From: Lutibacter sp.
GTDB lineage: Bacteria; Bacteroidota; Bacteroidia; Flavobacteriales; Flavobacteriaceae
Length of the DNA stretch: 36,940 bases
Assembly: GCF_030692605.1 (NCBI RefSeq)
Contig: NZ_JAUYUD010000002.1
Coordinates: forward strand, 1-36,940
Direction of reading: 5' to 3'
The position numbers and the translations under genes are program-made. Of this stretch, positions 26,498 to 34,760 are shown one piece after another. The notes below the pieces were generated by a model. That model was not told the DNA's origin, did no database searches, and saw only the letters and a program-made list of their open reading frames with translations. Positions within the stretch are counted from its first letter, which is position 1. Every line of letters begins with the position of its first letter.

Positions 26498-27565
26498 ATG
26501 AAAGCTATAAATTCAATTATCCGCAAATATGTCTCCTTAAGTGTTTTATTAGTTGTTATTGTTAGTTTACAAAGCTGTGGTAGCTATCAAAGTATTTATA
26601 ATTATGATGATGATGGTATATACGGTTCAAAGGAAAGACCTATCGAGCGAGAAGTTGTAATTGTTGAGAATGAATCAACATTCGATAAAAGTTATTTTTC
26701 TCGACAATTAGAAGATTTAAAAGGTATTGATGCAAACGATACGTTTACTGACATTGATTCTTATGGGTATGAAGATGAAGAATATTATGATGAAAATAAT
26801 TACGATGCTCCATGGGAATATACAGGTAATGTAACAATAAACCTTAATTCGGGGTATGATAGTTACCAATATTACGGATATAATCCGTTCTATTATCCAT
26901 ATTATAATTCGTACAATTACAATTATTACAATCCTTGGAGAGTAAGATTTTTTAATCCTTATTATGGGCCAAGTTATTATTATGGATACGGATATAGCCC
27001 ATATTCTTATGGTTATTATGGTGGATATTATTCAAATTATGGTTATTACAGTTATGGAAATTATTACCAAAATAATTACCTCAATAGGTATGACAGTTAT
27101 GGGAAAAGAACGGCCAGATCAACTACTGTTAGAAATTCTGATAGAACGGCGGGTAACAATAGCAATAATGTAATTAGTTCAAATAGAAGAGGTAATTATT
27201 ACGATACAAGTGTAAAAAGAAGTAGTACTGAAAACAACTCCAACAGAGCAAATAGTATTTACAGACAACCAACGGGTTCAAATCAAAATATATTTCGAAA
27301 TCCAAATTCTAATTCTAATTCAAGATCTTCCAATACAATTCAACGAAACCCAAATTCAAATTCAAGATCTTCATCCACTAGAACTAGAAATAATTCGGCT
27401 ATAGACAATTCCTCTAGTTCAAATAATAGCTCAAGTTCTTCAACCCAAGCCAGAAGTAGCAATTCGTCAAATAGTAGCAGCTCTTCAAGTAGTGGTTCGT
27501 CTAGCAGAAGCAGCAGTGGCAGTAGTTCAAGAGGTTCTTCATCTCCAAGAGGAGGTGGTAATTAA
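26498..27565 (+). CDS. Tyr/Gly-rich and Ser/Asn-rich low-complexity lipoprotein
   Basis: I do not recognise a named family. I prefer ATG 26498 (MKAINS) over the ATG two codons earlier. The lipobox SLQSC gives the modified cysteine at residue 27. An acidic segment (about 30-105) is followed by a Tyr-rich block (about 110-195) with many YG and YY repeats. The tail (about 205-355) is almost only Ser, Asn, Arg and Thr and ends in Gly-rich sequence. The NPNSNSxSRSS unit occurs twice (encoded near 27301-27370). Such composition suggests an unstructured, surface-exposed or adhesive envelope protein. It is 29 bp upstream of a FadL-like outer-membrane protein and likely co-transcribed with it. Confidence 0.8.
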   Translation: MKAINSIIRKYVSLSVLLVVIVSLQSCGSYQSIYNYDDDGIYGSKERPIEREVVIVENESTFDKSYFSRQLEDLKGIDANDTFTDIDSYGYEDEEYYDENNYDAPWEYTGNVTINLNSGYDSYQYYGYNPFYYPYYNSYNYNYYNPWRVRFFNPYYGPSYYYGYGYSPYSYGYYGGYYSNYGYYSYGNYYQNNYLNRYDSYGKRTARSTTVRNSDRTAGNNSNNVISSNRRGNYYDTSVKRSSTENNSNRANSIYRQPTGSNQNIFRNPNSNSNSRSSNTIQRNPNSNSRSSSTRTRNNSAIDNSSSSNNSSSSSTQARSSNSSNSSSSSSSGSSSRSSSGSSSRGSSSPRGGGN

Positions 27566-27594
27566 ACATATTTAGAAATTTAATTTTATTCAAA

Positions 27595-28950
27595 ATGAAA
27601 AATTTAGTTTTAATCGTAATACTTTGTATTACTTACATTTCTAATGCGCAGACCTTAAGTTATAATGATTTAGGAGTTTTGTTTGCTGGCGAACAAATAA
27701 ATGGTACGGCAAGATATAATGGTATGAGTGGGGCATTTGGTGCTTTAGGAGGTGATTTATCTGCCATGGAAGCAAATCCTGCTGGCGCTGCAATTTTTGT
27801 CAACAGTGAATATTCTCTTTCTTTAGATATTAGAAGTAGTACAATTGGCTCTACATTTTACGGAACTAAGGAATTAACAGAAAATGATTATTTGAGTTTA
27901 TCACAAGCAGGTGGAGTTTTTGTTTTTAAAAATTATAATCGAAATAATTCGGGTTGGGGTAAATTTGCATTAGGGTTTAATTATAGTAAAATAAATGATT
28001 TTGAAAATATGTGGATTGCAAGTGGAAATAGTGGATTTGCTCCTATTACTGATATTTATGATCCTTCTGTTATATACAATGTTTCTGATGGTCATTATTT
28101 TGAAAATATAACTGATGGAAGAAATAATAAATATTCATTTACAATAGCATCTGAATATAATGATAACTTGTATGTTGGTTTTGCAGTTAATACCTACGAT
28201 ATAGAGTATTCACAGCGGGTTTTAACTGATGAATATAATAGTGACGGAGGCGGAAATAAATTCGATATTAGCCAAACACAAGATTTAATAACCTATGGAG
28301 ATGGTGTTTCATTTAACTTTGGACTTATTTCTAAATTAAATGAAAATATACGTATTGGTTTGGCTTATCAAACACCTGTTTGGTATAATTTGGCAGAGGA
28401 ATTTGTTGAATATGATGTAGATATTTATGAAAAGAATGTAAATATAACCAATGAATATCCACCGCAAGACACCTATTCTGGTGTTAATGGATTTGAATAT
28501 CAATTAAAAACGCCTAGTAAACTAACTACAAGTTTCGCCTATATTTTTGATAAAAAAGGGTTGTTAAGCGTTGATTATATTTATAAAAATTATAGCAATA
28601 TTAAATTAAGTAATGGTAATTTTTCAAATGAAAATCAAGAATTTACTTCAGATTTAAAAAGTGTTGGAGAATTTAGAATAGGTACCGAGTGGCGTTTTGA
28701 TGAATTATCCATTAGAGGAGGATATTTTACAGAGAAAAGTCCGTACAAAACATCAATTTCATCAGATAATATTGAAGGGTTTTCAATAGGTGCAGGGTAT
28801 AAGTTTAGAGGCGCTAAGTTCGATGTTTCATATCAACAAAAAACAAATACAGCTCCATATAATTTTTACCCAGATTCTAATGTTGTAAATGGAGCAGAAT
28901 TAAATTTTGAAACTTCAAAGGTGACAGCTACTTTAGTATTGAATTTATAG
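27595..28950 (+). CDS. Outer-membrane transport protein, OmpP1/FadL/TodX family
   Basis: Predicted 14-stranded outer-membrane barrel for hydrophobic compounds. A signal peptide ends near residue 18 (SNAQ). The mature N-terminus has the family's NGMSGAFGALGGDLSAMEANPAG region (about 41-63), in which alternating Gly/Ala and the NPAG motif mark FadL-type hatch domains. The last third is rich in amphipathic strands and ends in VTATLVLNL, a typical barrel C-terminus. Length is 451 aa. The ligand cannot be inferred. A hairpin terminator follows at once. Confidence 0.82.
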   Translation: MKNLVLIVILCITYISNAQTLSYNDLGVLFAGEQINGTARYNGMSGAFGALGGDLSAMEANPAGAAIFVNSEYSLSLDIRSSTIGSTFYGTKELTENDYLSLSQAGGVFVFKNYNRNNSGWGKFALGFNYSKINDFENMWIASGNSGFAPITDIYDPSVIYNVSDGHYFENITDGRNNKYSFTIASEYNDNLYVGFAVNTYDIEYSQRVLTDEYNSDGGGNKFDISQTQDLITYGDGVSFNFGLISKLNENIRIGLAYQTPVWYNLAEEFVEYDVDIYEKNVNITNEYPPQDTYSGVNGFEYQLKTPSKLTTSFAYIFDKKGLLSVDYIYKNYSNIKLSNGNFSNENQEFTSDLKSVGEFRIGTEWRFDELSIRGGYFTEKSPYKTSISSDNIEGFSIGAGYKFRGAKFDVSYQQKTNTAPYNFYPDSNVVNGAELNFETSKVTATLVLNL

Positions 28951-28973
28951 ATTTTAAAAATTAAGATATATAG

Positions 28974-28999
28974 AAGCCTCTATTTTTGAGGCTTTTTTT
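28974..28999 (+). terminator. Intrinsic terminator after the FadL-like gene
   Basis: A 7-bp stem AAGCCTC/GAGGCTT with a 7-nt loop is followed by a run of T residues, 23 bp past the stop codon. It separates this unit from the NifU-like gene. Confidence 0.85.
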
Positions 29000-29000
29000 A

Positions 29001-29032
29001 TGTGATGCCTTAAATATGTTTTAGTACTTTTG
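29001..29032 (+). promoter_or_regulatory. Promoter of the NifU-like gene
   Basis: The -7 box TACTTTTG (29025-29032) fits TAnnTTTG, and a near -33 element TGTG (29001-29004) lies 20 bp upstream. The in-frame TTG at 29030 is part of this box, which argues that translation begins at ATG 29048. Confidence 0.65.
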
Positions 29033-29047
29033 CACAAATTAAAAATT

Positions 29048-29938
29048 ATGGGAACTATTTCTTTAAATATTGAAAATACCAAAATAGCCACTATTATAAA
29101 ATTTATATCAAATGAAATTTTAACTAGTGGAAGTCATCAATTTAATAATATTGATGAAGCCATAAAATCTCCATTGGCACAGCAATTGTTTTATTTACCT
29201 TTTGTTAAAAGAGTTTATATATCGACTAATTTTATTGCCATTGAACGTTTCGACATTGTTTCTTGGGATGATGTTCAAAATGAAGTAAAAGAGCAATTAG
29301 AGCTTTATTTAAATTCTGGTAAAGAATTAATTATTAATGAGGAAAACACACAAAAAATTCCTGTGGAAGTTTACGCAGAGGTTACACCAAATCCATCAGT
29401 TTTAAAATTTGTAGCTAATAAAAAAATTGTTGACTATGACTTTGAATTTAAAAATTCAGCGTCAGCATTATTAGCTCCGTTAGCTATTGAATTGTTTAAA
29501 TTTCCCTATGTTAAAGAGCTTTTTATTTCTGAAAACTATGTTTCAGTTACCAAGGATGAGTCGGTGGAATGGGGAGAAATTACTGTTGAAATAAGAAGTT
29601 TTATTAGAGAATATATTGCAAATGGAAAAACAATAATTGATGGTGCAATTCCAATAAGTAAGGCAATTAATAATGATATCGAAAATGAATCTTTTGATGA
29701 AGTTTCGGCTCAAATTATAAGTATTTTAGATGAATACATTAGGCCTGCAGTAGCTTCTGATGGCGGAAATATTATGTTTCAATCATATGATTCTTCAAGT
29801 AAAACAGTAAAAGTAATTTTGCAAGGAGCGTGTAGTGGATGCCCTTCTTCAACAATTACTTTAAAAAACGGAATTGAAAACATGCTGAAGCAATTAATAC
29901 CTGGAAAAATTGATCAGGTTGTTGCGGTAAATTATTAG
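29048..29938 (+). CDS. NifU-like Fe-S scaffold protein with two Nfu N-terminal domains
   Basis: Predicted iron-sulfur cluster carrier. Two Nfu_N-like domains stand in tandem (about 1-95 and 105-200). The second keeps the TPNPSVLKF signature, while the first reads NIENTKIATIIKF. Both share the motif PLA-(Q/I)-LF-FP/LP-(Y/F)VK. The C-terminal NifU domain (about 220-296) has the cluster-binding CSGC in GACSGCPSS, so the functional pair is present. I chose ATG 29048 because an upstream TTG lies in the promoter. Length is 296 aa. menG follows 6 bp downstream, so the two form a unit. Confidence 0.9.
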   Translation: MGTISLNIENTKIATIIKFISNEILTSGSHQFNNIDEAIKSPLAQQLFYLPFVKRVYISTNFIAIERFDIVSWDDVQNEVKEQLELYLNSGKELIINEENTQKIPVEVYAEVTPNPSVLKFVANKKIVDYDFEFKNSASALLAPLAIELFKFPYVKELFISENYVSVTKDESVEWGEITVEIRSFIREYIANGKTIIDGAIPISKAINNDIENESFDEVSAQIISILDEYIRPAVASDGGNIMFQSYDSSSKTVKVILQGACSGCPSSTITLKNGIENMLKQLIPGKIDQVVAVNY

Positions 29939-29944
29939 GTTTAA

Positions 29945-30673
29945 ATGAGCGAAAAAGTAAAACCATATAGCAATTCAAGTTTAGGAAAAAAAGAACAAGT
30001 AGCTAAAATGTTCGATACAATTTCAAAGGAATATGATGGTTTAAACCGTGTAATTTCTTTTGGTATTGATGTAAAATGGCGCAAAAAAGTAGTTCAAATT
30101 GTTGCTACTACCAATCCTAATTCAATTTTAGATATTGCTACAGGAACAGGAGATTTGGCAATTAATTTGATTGATACCACAGCTTCCAAAATTGTAGGAA
30201 TAGATATTTCTGAAGGAATGCTTCAAGTTGGTCGGTCAAAAATTAAAAAATTACATTTAGAGAATACCATTGATATGATGTTTGGTGATTCTGAAAATTT
30301 GCCATTTGAAGATGAATCTTTTGATGCTATTACCGTTGCTTTTGGAGTTAGAAATTTTGAATCTTTGGAAAAGGGGCTATTAGAAATTTATAGAGTTTTA
30401 AAAACTGGAGGAACTTTTGTTGTTTTAGAAACTTCAGTACCAAGCAAAACACCATTTAAGCAAGGGTATAAATTTTATTCAACACAAATTCTTCCTTTAA
30501 TTGGAAAAATATTTTCAAAAGATAAAGTAGCTTATAAATATCTATCAAATTCTGCGGCATCTTTTCCTTATGGAGAGCAATTCAACAATATTTTACTAAA
30601 AAATGGGTTTATAGCTGTAGAAAATAGACCGCAAACATTTGGAGTGGCTTCAATTTACGTAGCAAAAAAATAA
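29945..30673 (+). CDS. menG: Demethylmenaquinone methyltransferase
   Basis: SAM-dependent methylation of demethylmenaquinone, the last step of menaquinone synthesis; the same family (UbiE) acts on ubiquinone, which Bacteroidota lack. The SAM-binding motif [10 protein letters not shown] (61-70) and the family's VAFGVRNFE segment (about 132-140) are clear. YRVLKTGG follows near 150. Length is 242 aa. It lies between the NifU-like gene (6 bp) and porT (3 bp). GlpD in this window would deliver electrons to the menaquinone pool. Confidence 0.95.
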   Translation: MSEKVKPYSNSSLGKKEQVAKMFDTISKEYDGLNRVISFGIDVKWRKKVVQIVATTNPNSILDIATGTGDLAINLIDTTASKIVGIDISEGMLQVGRSKIKKLHLENTIDMMFGDSENLPFEDESFDAITVAFGVRNFESLEKGLLEIYRVLKTGGTFVVLETSVPSKTPFKQGYKFYSTQILPLIGKIFSKDKVAYKYLSNSAASFPYGEQFNNILLKNGFIAVENRPQTFGVASIYVAKK

Positions 30674-30676
30674 TTT

Positions 30677-31372
30677 ATGAAAAAGGTAATTTTAATTTTA
30701 TCTTTCATTTTGTTGAGTTGGACTGGAATGTTTGCTCAAAAAAAAGAGCGTGTTGAGTATCGTCAAAATTGGGATAAGCAAACTGTTTTTTGGGGCTATT
30801 ATTTAGGAATTAACAGAAAAGAATTTAAAATTTCATATTTAAACAACACATCATTTGTTGATGTGGAGCCAGGTGTTGGTTTTGAAGTTGGGTTAATAGG
30901 AGATTTGAGATTACATAAAAATATAAGTTTAAGGTTAGAGCCAGGGCTGTCCAGTAACTCAAAAACCTTAGTTTATACTCAAATTCCTGGTGGAGAAAAA
31001 GACAGTTTACGACAAGTAAATGGAACTTATTTGAGAATTCCGTTGTTGTTAAAACTAAATGCCGATAGATACAATAATATTCGACCATATCTAGTTGGTG
31101 GGGTTTCGTATGATTATAATTTTTCAAGTAATCAAGACAATCCAAATGATAACTTCGATGGAGAGTTTAGAATGAAAAAAAATAATTTTACCTATGAAAT
31201 TGGTGCTGGAATTGATATTTATTTACCGTATTTCATTTTTTCACCATCTATAAGAGGTGTTTTTGCTATTAATAACGAATTAGTAAAAGACAATAATCCA
31301 AACAGCCCTTGGACAGGTCAAATTGATTATTTTGGAACTAGAGGATTGTTTTTAAAATTAGCTTTTCACTAA
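30677..31372 (+). CDS. porT: PorT-family protein of type IX secretion/gliding
   Basis: Outer-membrane beta-barrel protein of 231 aa needed for type IX secretion in Porphyromonas and for secretion and gliding in Flavobacterium (SprT). A signal peptide ends near residue 20 (MFAQ). Alternating strands such as YYLGINRKEFKI, VGFEVGLIGDLRL and YEIGAGIDIYL lead to the C-terminal LFLKLAFH. Assignment also uses the menG-porT-SpoU methyltransferase order, which is well conserved in this class. It is tail to tail with trmH with one base between stop codons. No other T9SS component is encoded here. Confidence 0.88.
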   Translation: MKKVILILSFILLSWTGMFAQKKERVEYRQNWDKQTVFWGYYLGINRKEFKISYLNNTSFVDVEPGVGFEVGLIGDLRLHKNISLRLEPGLSSNSKTLVYTQIPGGEKDSLRQVNGTYLRIPLLLKLNADRYNNIRPYLVGGVSYDYNFSSNQDNPNDNFDGEFRMKKNNFTYEIGAGIDIYLPYFIFSPSIRGVFAINNELVKDNNPNSPWTGQIDYFGTRGLFLKLAFH

Positions 31373-31373
31373 C

Positions 31374-32096
31374 TTAACGCCTAAATTCACTGAGTAAAAT
31401 TGCCGTTGCCGTTGCAACATTTAAACTTTCTGTTTGCTTCAAATTTCCAAATCGAGGAATGGTAATTTTATGAGTCAGCTTTTGGATAATAGTATCACAA
31501 ATTCCATTTGCCTCGTTTCCCATAATTAAAACAGCATTTTTAGGGAATGTTACTTTATGTACATTTTCACCTTCTAACATAGCACCATATATAGGAAGTT
31601 TGCAATTTGATAAATACTCGTGCAAATCAGTATAAAAAACATTAACTCTTTTTAGAGAACCCATAGAAGCCTGAACTACTTTTGTATTATAACAATCAAC
31701 TGTATTTGTTGAACAAATTAAAGATGTAATTCCGAACCAATCACATAATCTAATAATTGCTCCTAAATTCCCTGGATCGTTTATTTCATCTAAAGCAAGT
31801 ATTAATCCTTTGTTTTCAGGTCGGTTTTCAGAAGGTATTTTGAAAAGTGCCAAAACATTATTTGGATTACTCAGAGAACTTATTTTATTCAACTCATTTT
31901 CTGAAATTTGTTGAACTTTTTCATACGATTTATAACTAGAATCATCAACGCAAAAAAGTTGTTCAAGTTCAAAATTTGAATTTAAAAATTCAGCGACCCC
32001 TTTCGATCCTTCAACAATAAATAATTGAGTTTTTACACGATATTTCTTCTGTGAAAGACTTTTTATTAATTTTAATTGATTTTTGCTTAAACTCAT
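31374..32096 (-). CDS. TrmH/SpoU-family RNA 2'-O-methyltransferase
   Basis: SPOUT-fold enzyme predicted to methylate ribose of tRNA or rRNA. The N-terminal substrate-binding domain (about 1-95) has QLFIVEGSKGV. The catalytic domain shows the three SpoU motifs: DEINDPGNLGAIIR (about 107-120), IMGNEANGI (about 191-199) and ESLNVATATAILL (about 222-234), with the knot-forming residues intact. Length is 240 aa. The exact RNA target cannot be read from the sequence. The promoter lies on the minus strand in the 75-bp gap shared with tamL. Confidence 0.92.
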   Translation of the reverse strand: MSLSKNQLKLIKSLSQKKYRVKTQLFIVEGSKGVAEFLNSNFELEQLFCVDDSSYKSYEKVQQISENELNKISSLSNPNNVLALFKIPSENRPENKGLILALDEINDPGNLGAIIRLCDWFGITSLICSTNTVDCYNTKVVQASMGSLKRVNVFYTDLHEYLSNCKLPIYGAMLEGENVHKVTFPKNAVLIMGNEANGICDTIIQKLTHKITIPRFGNLKQTESLNVATATAILLSEFRR

Positions 32097-32119
32097 TATA
32101 TAATTTAAAAAATTTGTAA

Positions 32120-32148
32120 TTTGGCAAAACTCTAGAGAGTTACTTTTG
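32120..32148 (+). promoter_or_regulatory. Promoter of tamL
   Basis: TTTG (32120-32123) and TACTTTTG (32141-32148) are 17 bp apart, and the leader to the TTG start at 32172 is about 18 nt. A CTCTAGAG palindrome (32130-32137) sits in the spacer. Confidence 0.6.
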
Positions 32149-32151
32149 AAA

Positions 32152-32182
32152 CAAATTTAAACGCTTATTTATTGAAATACAA
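32152..32182 (-). promoter_or_regulatory. Promoter of the TrmH-type gene (TTG-N20-TAAATTTG)
   Basis: On the minus strand TTG (32182-32180) and TAAATTTG (32159-32152) stand 20 bp apart. The -33 element lies inside the first codons of the divergent tamL, so the two promoters face away from each other across 3 bp. Confidence 0.65.
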
Positions 32183-34649
32183 TTTTATAATAGTATTAAT
32201 TTTTATTGGAATAACTGTAAATTTTATTTCGTGTAATACGGTTAAATATGTTCCAGAAAATGAAAATTTGCTTGTCAAAAATAGCATTTATATAAACGGT
32301 AAAAAAAATATAGATAATGAAATAAACGACTATATAGTGCAACGCCCTAACCAGCTTGTATTAGGAGTTCCACTACCACTTTATTTTTATAATCTTGCAA
32401 ATGAAAAGTTTGAATCTGATTTTGAAAAGTGGAAAATTGAAAGTCCAAATTGGTATAATTTTACAACAAAAGTTTTTTCTGAAAAGCAGGCAATTGGACT
32501 TCGAAATTTCAAATTTAATACACACCAATGGATTTTAAAAAATGGGGAAGCTCCTGTTATTTTTAGTTCAAAAAAGGCGTTAATGACTTCAGAAAATTTG
32601 TTACAGCATTATTTTAATGAAGGCTTTTATAAAGCGAAAGTTGTTTTTGAAGATCGTGAATTAAAGAACCAAAAAGTTGCTGTAGATTATTTTATAGAAA
32701 CTGACCAGCAGTATTTTATTGATACAGTTAGTGTGAGCATTGAATCTAAGGTTATAGATTCAATTTATAATAATCACAAAAGCAATTCATTTATAAAAAA
32801 TGGTGATTTGTTTAAAATAGAATTATTTGTTAAGGAGCAAGAAAGACTTTCTACCTTATTTAGAAATTCGGGTATTTATAGGTTTAACAAAAATGCAATT
32901 AATTTTGAAGCGGATTCTTCATTTACAAAATATAAATCCAATGTTTTACTTTTAATAAACGACAGTATTACAAACTTACCGTATAAGGTTCAAAAAATAA
33001 GAAATGTTAAAATATATACCGATTACACTTATAATACTAGAGACGAGCCTATAAAAGACAGCCTTAATTATGAAGGTTATACCTTTTTAGCTCAAGATAA
33101 AATTCAATTTAATCCAAAATTGTTATTGAATTCTATTTTTATTGAACCTAATTCGGTTTATATGGATGAGACAAGAGAGCTTACCAGAAAACAATTGCGT
33201 GGTTTAAAAAATTTTAGAACGGTCGACATTAAATATAACGAATTTGAAAATGATGATCTTGAAGCATCTATTCTATTATCACCTTTAAAAAAATATGGAC
33301 TAGGTTTTAATACAGAGTTAACACATTCAAATATTAGGCAACTTGGGATTTCGGGCAAATTGTCTTTTTTAAATAGAAATATTTTTAAAGGTGCAGAGAT
33401 TTTAAAATTTTCTATTCAAGGTTCTTTTTTAGATTCGAAAGATGCAGCTGATAGTGAAAAATTACTAAATGCTTGGGAAATTGGTGCAGATGTTTCTATT
33501 GAGTTACCTAGATTTTTACTTCCTTTTGAATCTGAAGGAATTGTACCAAAATATTATTCTCCAAGAACAACTTTTACTTTAGGAACCAGTTTGCAAAAAA
33601 ATATTGGATTAGATAAACAAAAATTCACAGGAATTGTGGATTATACATGGGAAACTTCGGACATAAAGAGTCACAGTTTTCAATTATTAAACGCCCAATA
33701 TATTAAGAATTTGAATATTGGTTCTTATTTTTCAATTTATACTTCAGAGTATAATGATTTAAAGGATATACAACAAACTTATTTTCCAACTATTTCTCTT
33801 TCAAGAGATAATGCCATTGATTTTTTAAGAACAAATATCAATTCAAATTTTCAACAAACCAATCCTGAAGAATATCAGGCAGCAAAAAATATTGAAACAC
33901 GTTATAATATTATAACTGAAGACGTTTTTATTCCATCCATGGAATATAGTTTTACAATAAATAATGCCGAAAATTATAAAGATACTGAGTTCTCCTTTTT
34001 TAGAGTTCGGTTTGTTTCAACAGGTAATGTTTCTACTATTTTAGCTAAACAGGAAGATTCAAATGGAAATAAAACATTGCTGAATACTCCAATTGCTCAA
34101 TATATTAGAACCGATTTAGAATACAAAAAATTCTGGACAGTACATTTTGATAATGTATTGGCCTTCAGAAGTTTTTTAGGAATAGCAATTCCTTATGGAA
34201 ATTCAAAAACAATTCCTTTTAATAGAAGTTATTTTATTGGAGGTTCGAACGATTTAAGGGCATGGAAAATTTACGATTTAGGACCAGGATCTACTAAAAG
34301 TGGGTTAGAATATAATGTAGGAAATTTAAAATTTATAAGTAGTTTAGAATACCGGTTTAAAGTTTTAAACAGTATAAAGGGTGCTTTATTTATAGATGCT
34401 GGTAATATTTGGGATATTACAAATTTAGATGTAACAGACTCCGATGCAAAATTTAATGGATTAAATTCTATAAAGGATATTGCCGTAGGAACAGGGTTTG
34501 GGATTAGGTACGATTTAAGCTTTATTCTTTTACGATTAGACATAGGGTTTAAAACATATGAGCCCTATTTTAATGGTAATAGCAAATGGTTTCAGAACTA
34601 TAATTTTAAAAATAATGTATATAATTTTGGTATTAGTTACCCATTTTAA
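32172..34649 (+). CDS. tamL: TamA-like lipid-anchored Omp85 protein (TamL)
   Basis: Omp85-superfamily outer-membrane assembly protein of 825 aa. It differs from TamA in carrying a lipoprotein signal: the lipobox FISC places the modified cysteine at residue 21. This is the TamL type described in Bacteroidota, thought to work with TamB. POTRA-like repeats fill about 30-380 (for example SIYINGKKNIDNEI and NVKIYTDYTYN). The barrel follows, with FIGGSNDLRAWK (about 686-697) as the Omp85 lid/loop motif, LFIDAGNIWD (about 739-748) and a C-terminal phenylalanine. No ATG is available near the start, so TTG 32172 is used. Confidence 0.9.
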   Translation: MKYNFIIVLIFIGITVNFISCNTVKYVPENENLLVKNSIYINGKKNIDNEINDYIVQRPNQLVLGVPLPLYFYNLANEKFESDFEKWKIESPNWYNFTTKVFSEKQAIGLRNFKFNTHQWILKNGEAPVIFSSKKALMTSENLLQHYFNEGFYKAKVVFEDRELKNQKVAVDYFIETDQQYFIDTVSVSIESKVIDSIYNNHKSNSFIKNGDLFKIELFVKEQERLSTLFRNSGIYRFNKNAINFEADSSFTKYKSNVLLLINDSITNLPYKVQKIRNVKIYTDYTYNTRDEPIKDSLNYEGYTFLAQDKIQFNPKLLLNSIFIEPNSVYMDETRELTRKQLRGLKNFRTVDIKYNEFENDDLEASILLSPLKKYGLGFNTELTHSNIRQLGISGKLSFLNRNIFKGAEILKFSIQGSFLDSKDAADSEKLLNAWEIGADVSIELPRFLLPFESEGIVPKYYSPRTTFTLGTSLQKNIGLDKQKFTGIVDYTWETSDIKSHSFQLLNAQYIKNLNIGSYFSIYTSEYNDLKDIQQTYFPTISLSRDNAIDFLRTNINSNFQQTNPEEYQAAKNIETRYNIITEDVFIPSMEYSFTINNAENYKDTEFSFFRVRFVSTGNVSTILAKQEDSNGNKTLLNTPIAQYIRTDLEYKKFWTVHFDNVLAFRSFLGIAIPYGNSKTIPFNRSYFIGGSNDLRAWKIYDLGPGSTKSGLEYNVGNLKFISSLEYRFKVLNSIKGALFIDAGNIWDITNLDVTDSDAKFNGLNSIKDIAVGTGFGIRYDLSFILLRLDIGFKTYEPYFNGNSKWFQNYNFKNNVYNFGISYPF

Positions 34650-34697
34650 TTTGTTCTTTTACTATTTCGATTTCGTTTTTTTCCCTTTGGTATGATA

Positions 34698-34713
34698 ATT
34701 AAAACGTTTTAAT
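34698..34713. promoter_or_regulatory. Perfect 16-bp palindrome upstream of fbaA
   Basis: ATTAAAACGTTTTAAT is an exact inverted repeat with a central CG, lying 3 bp upstream of the -7 box of fbaA. The AAACGTTT core resembles LacI/GalR-family operators. A regulator is not identified, and a chance AT-rich palindrome is possible. Confidence 0.45.
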
Positions 34714-34716
34714 CAT

Positions 34717-34724
34717 TAAATTTG
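34717..34724 (+). promoter_or_regulatory. -7 box of fbaA
   Basis: TAAATTTG matches TAnnTTTG, 36 bp before ATG 34761. The nearest TTTG (34686-34689) is 27 bp upstream, too far for a normal -33 element; the palindrome fills the spacer. Confidence 0.5.
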
Positions 34725-34760
34725 CTTAGAAAAATTTCATTAAATAAAACATAATATAAT

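Noticed and set aside
27300-27560. Repeats at the 3' end of the lipoprotein gene as a CRISPR or satellite array
   Set aside because: They are degenerate Ser/Asn codon repeats in a continuous reading frame, with no constant spacer.
29030-29047. TTG 29030 as start of the NifU-like gene
   Set aside because: It lies inside the TACTTTTG promoter box, and the conserved protein begins at ATG 29048.
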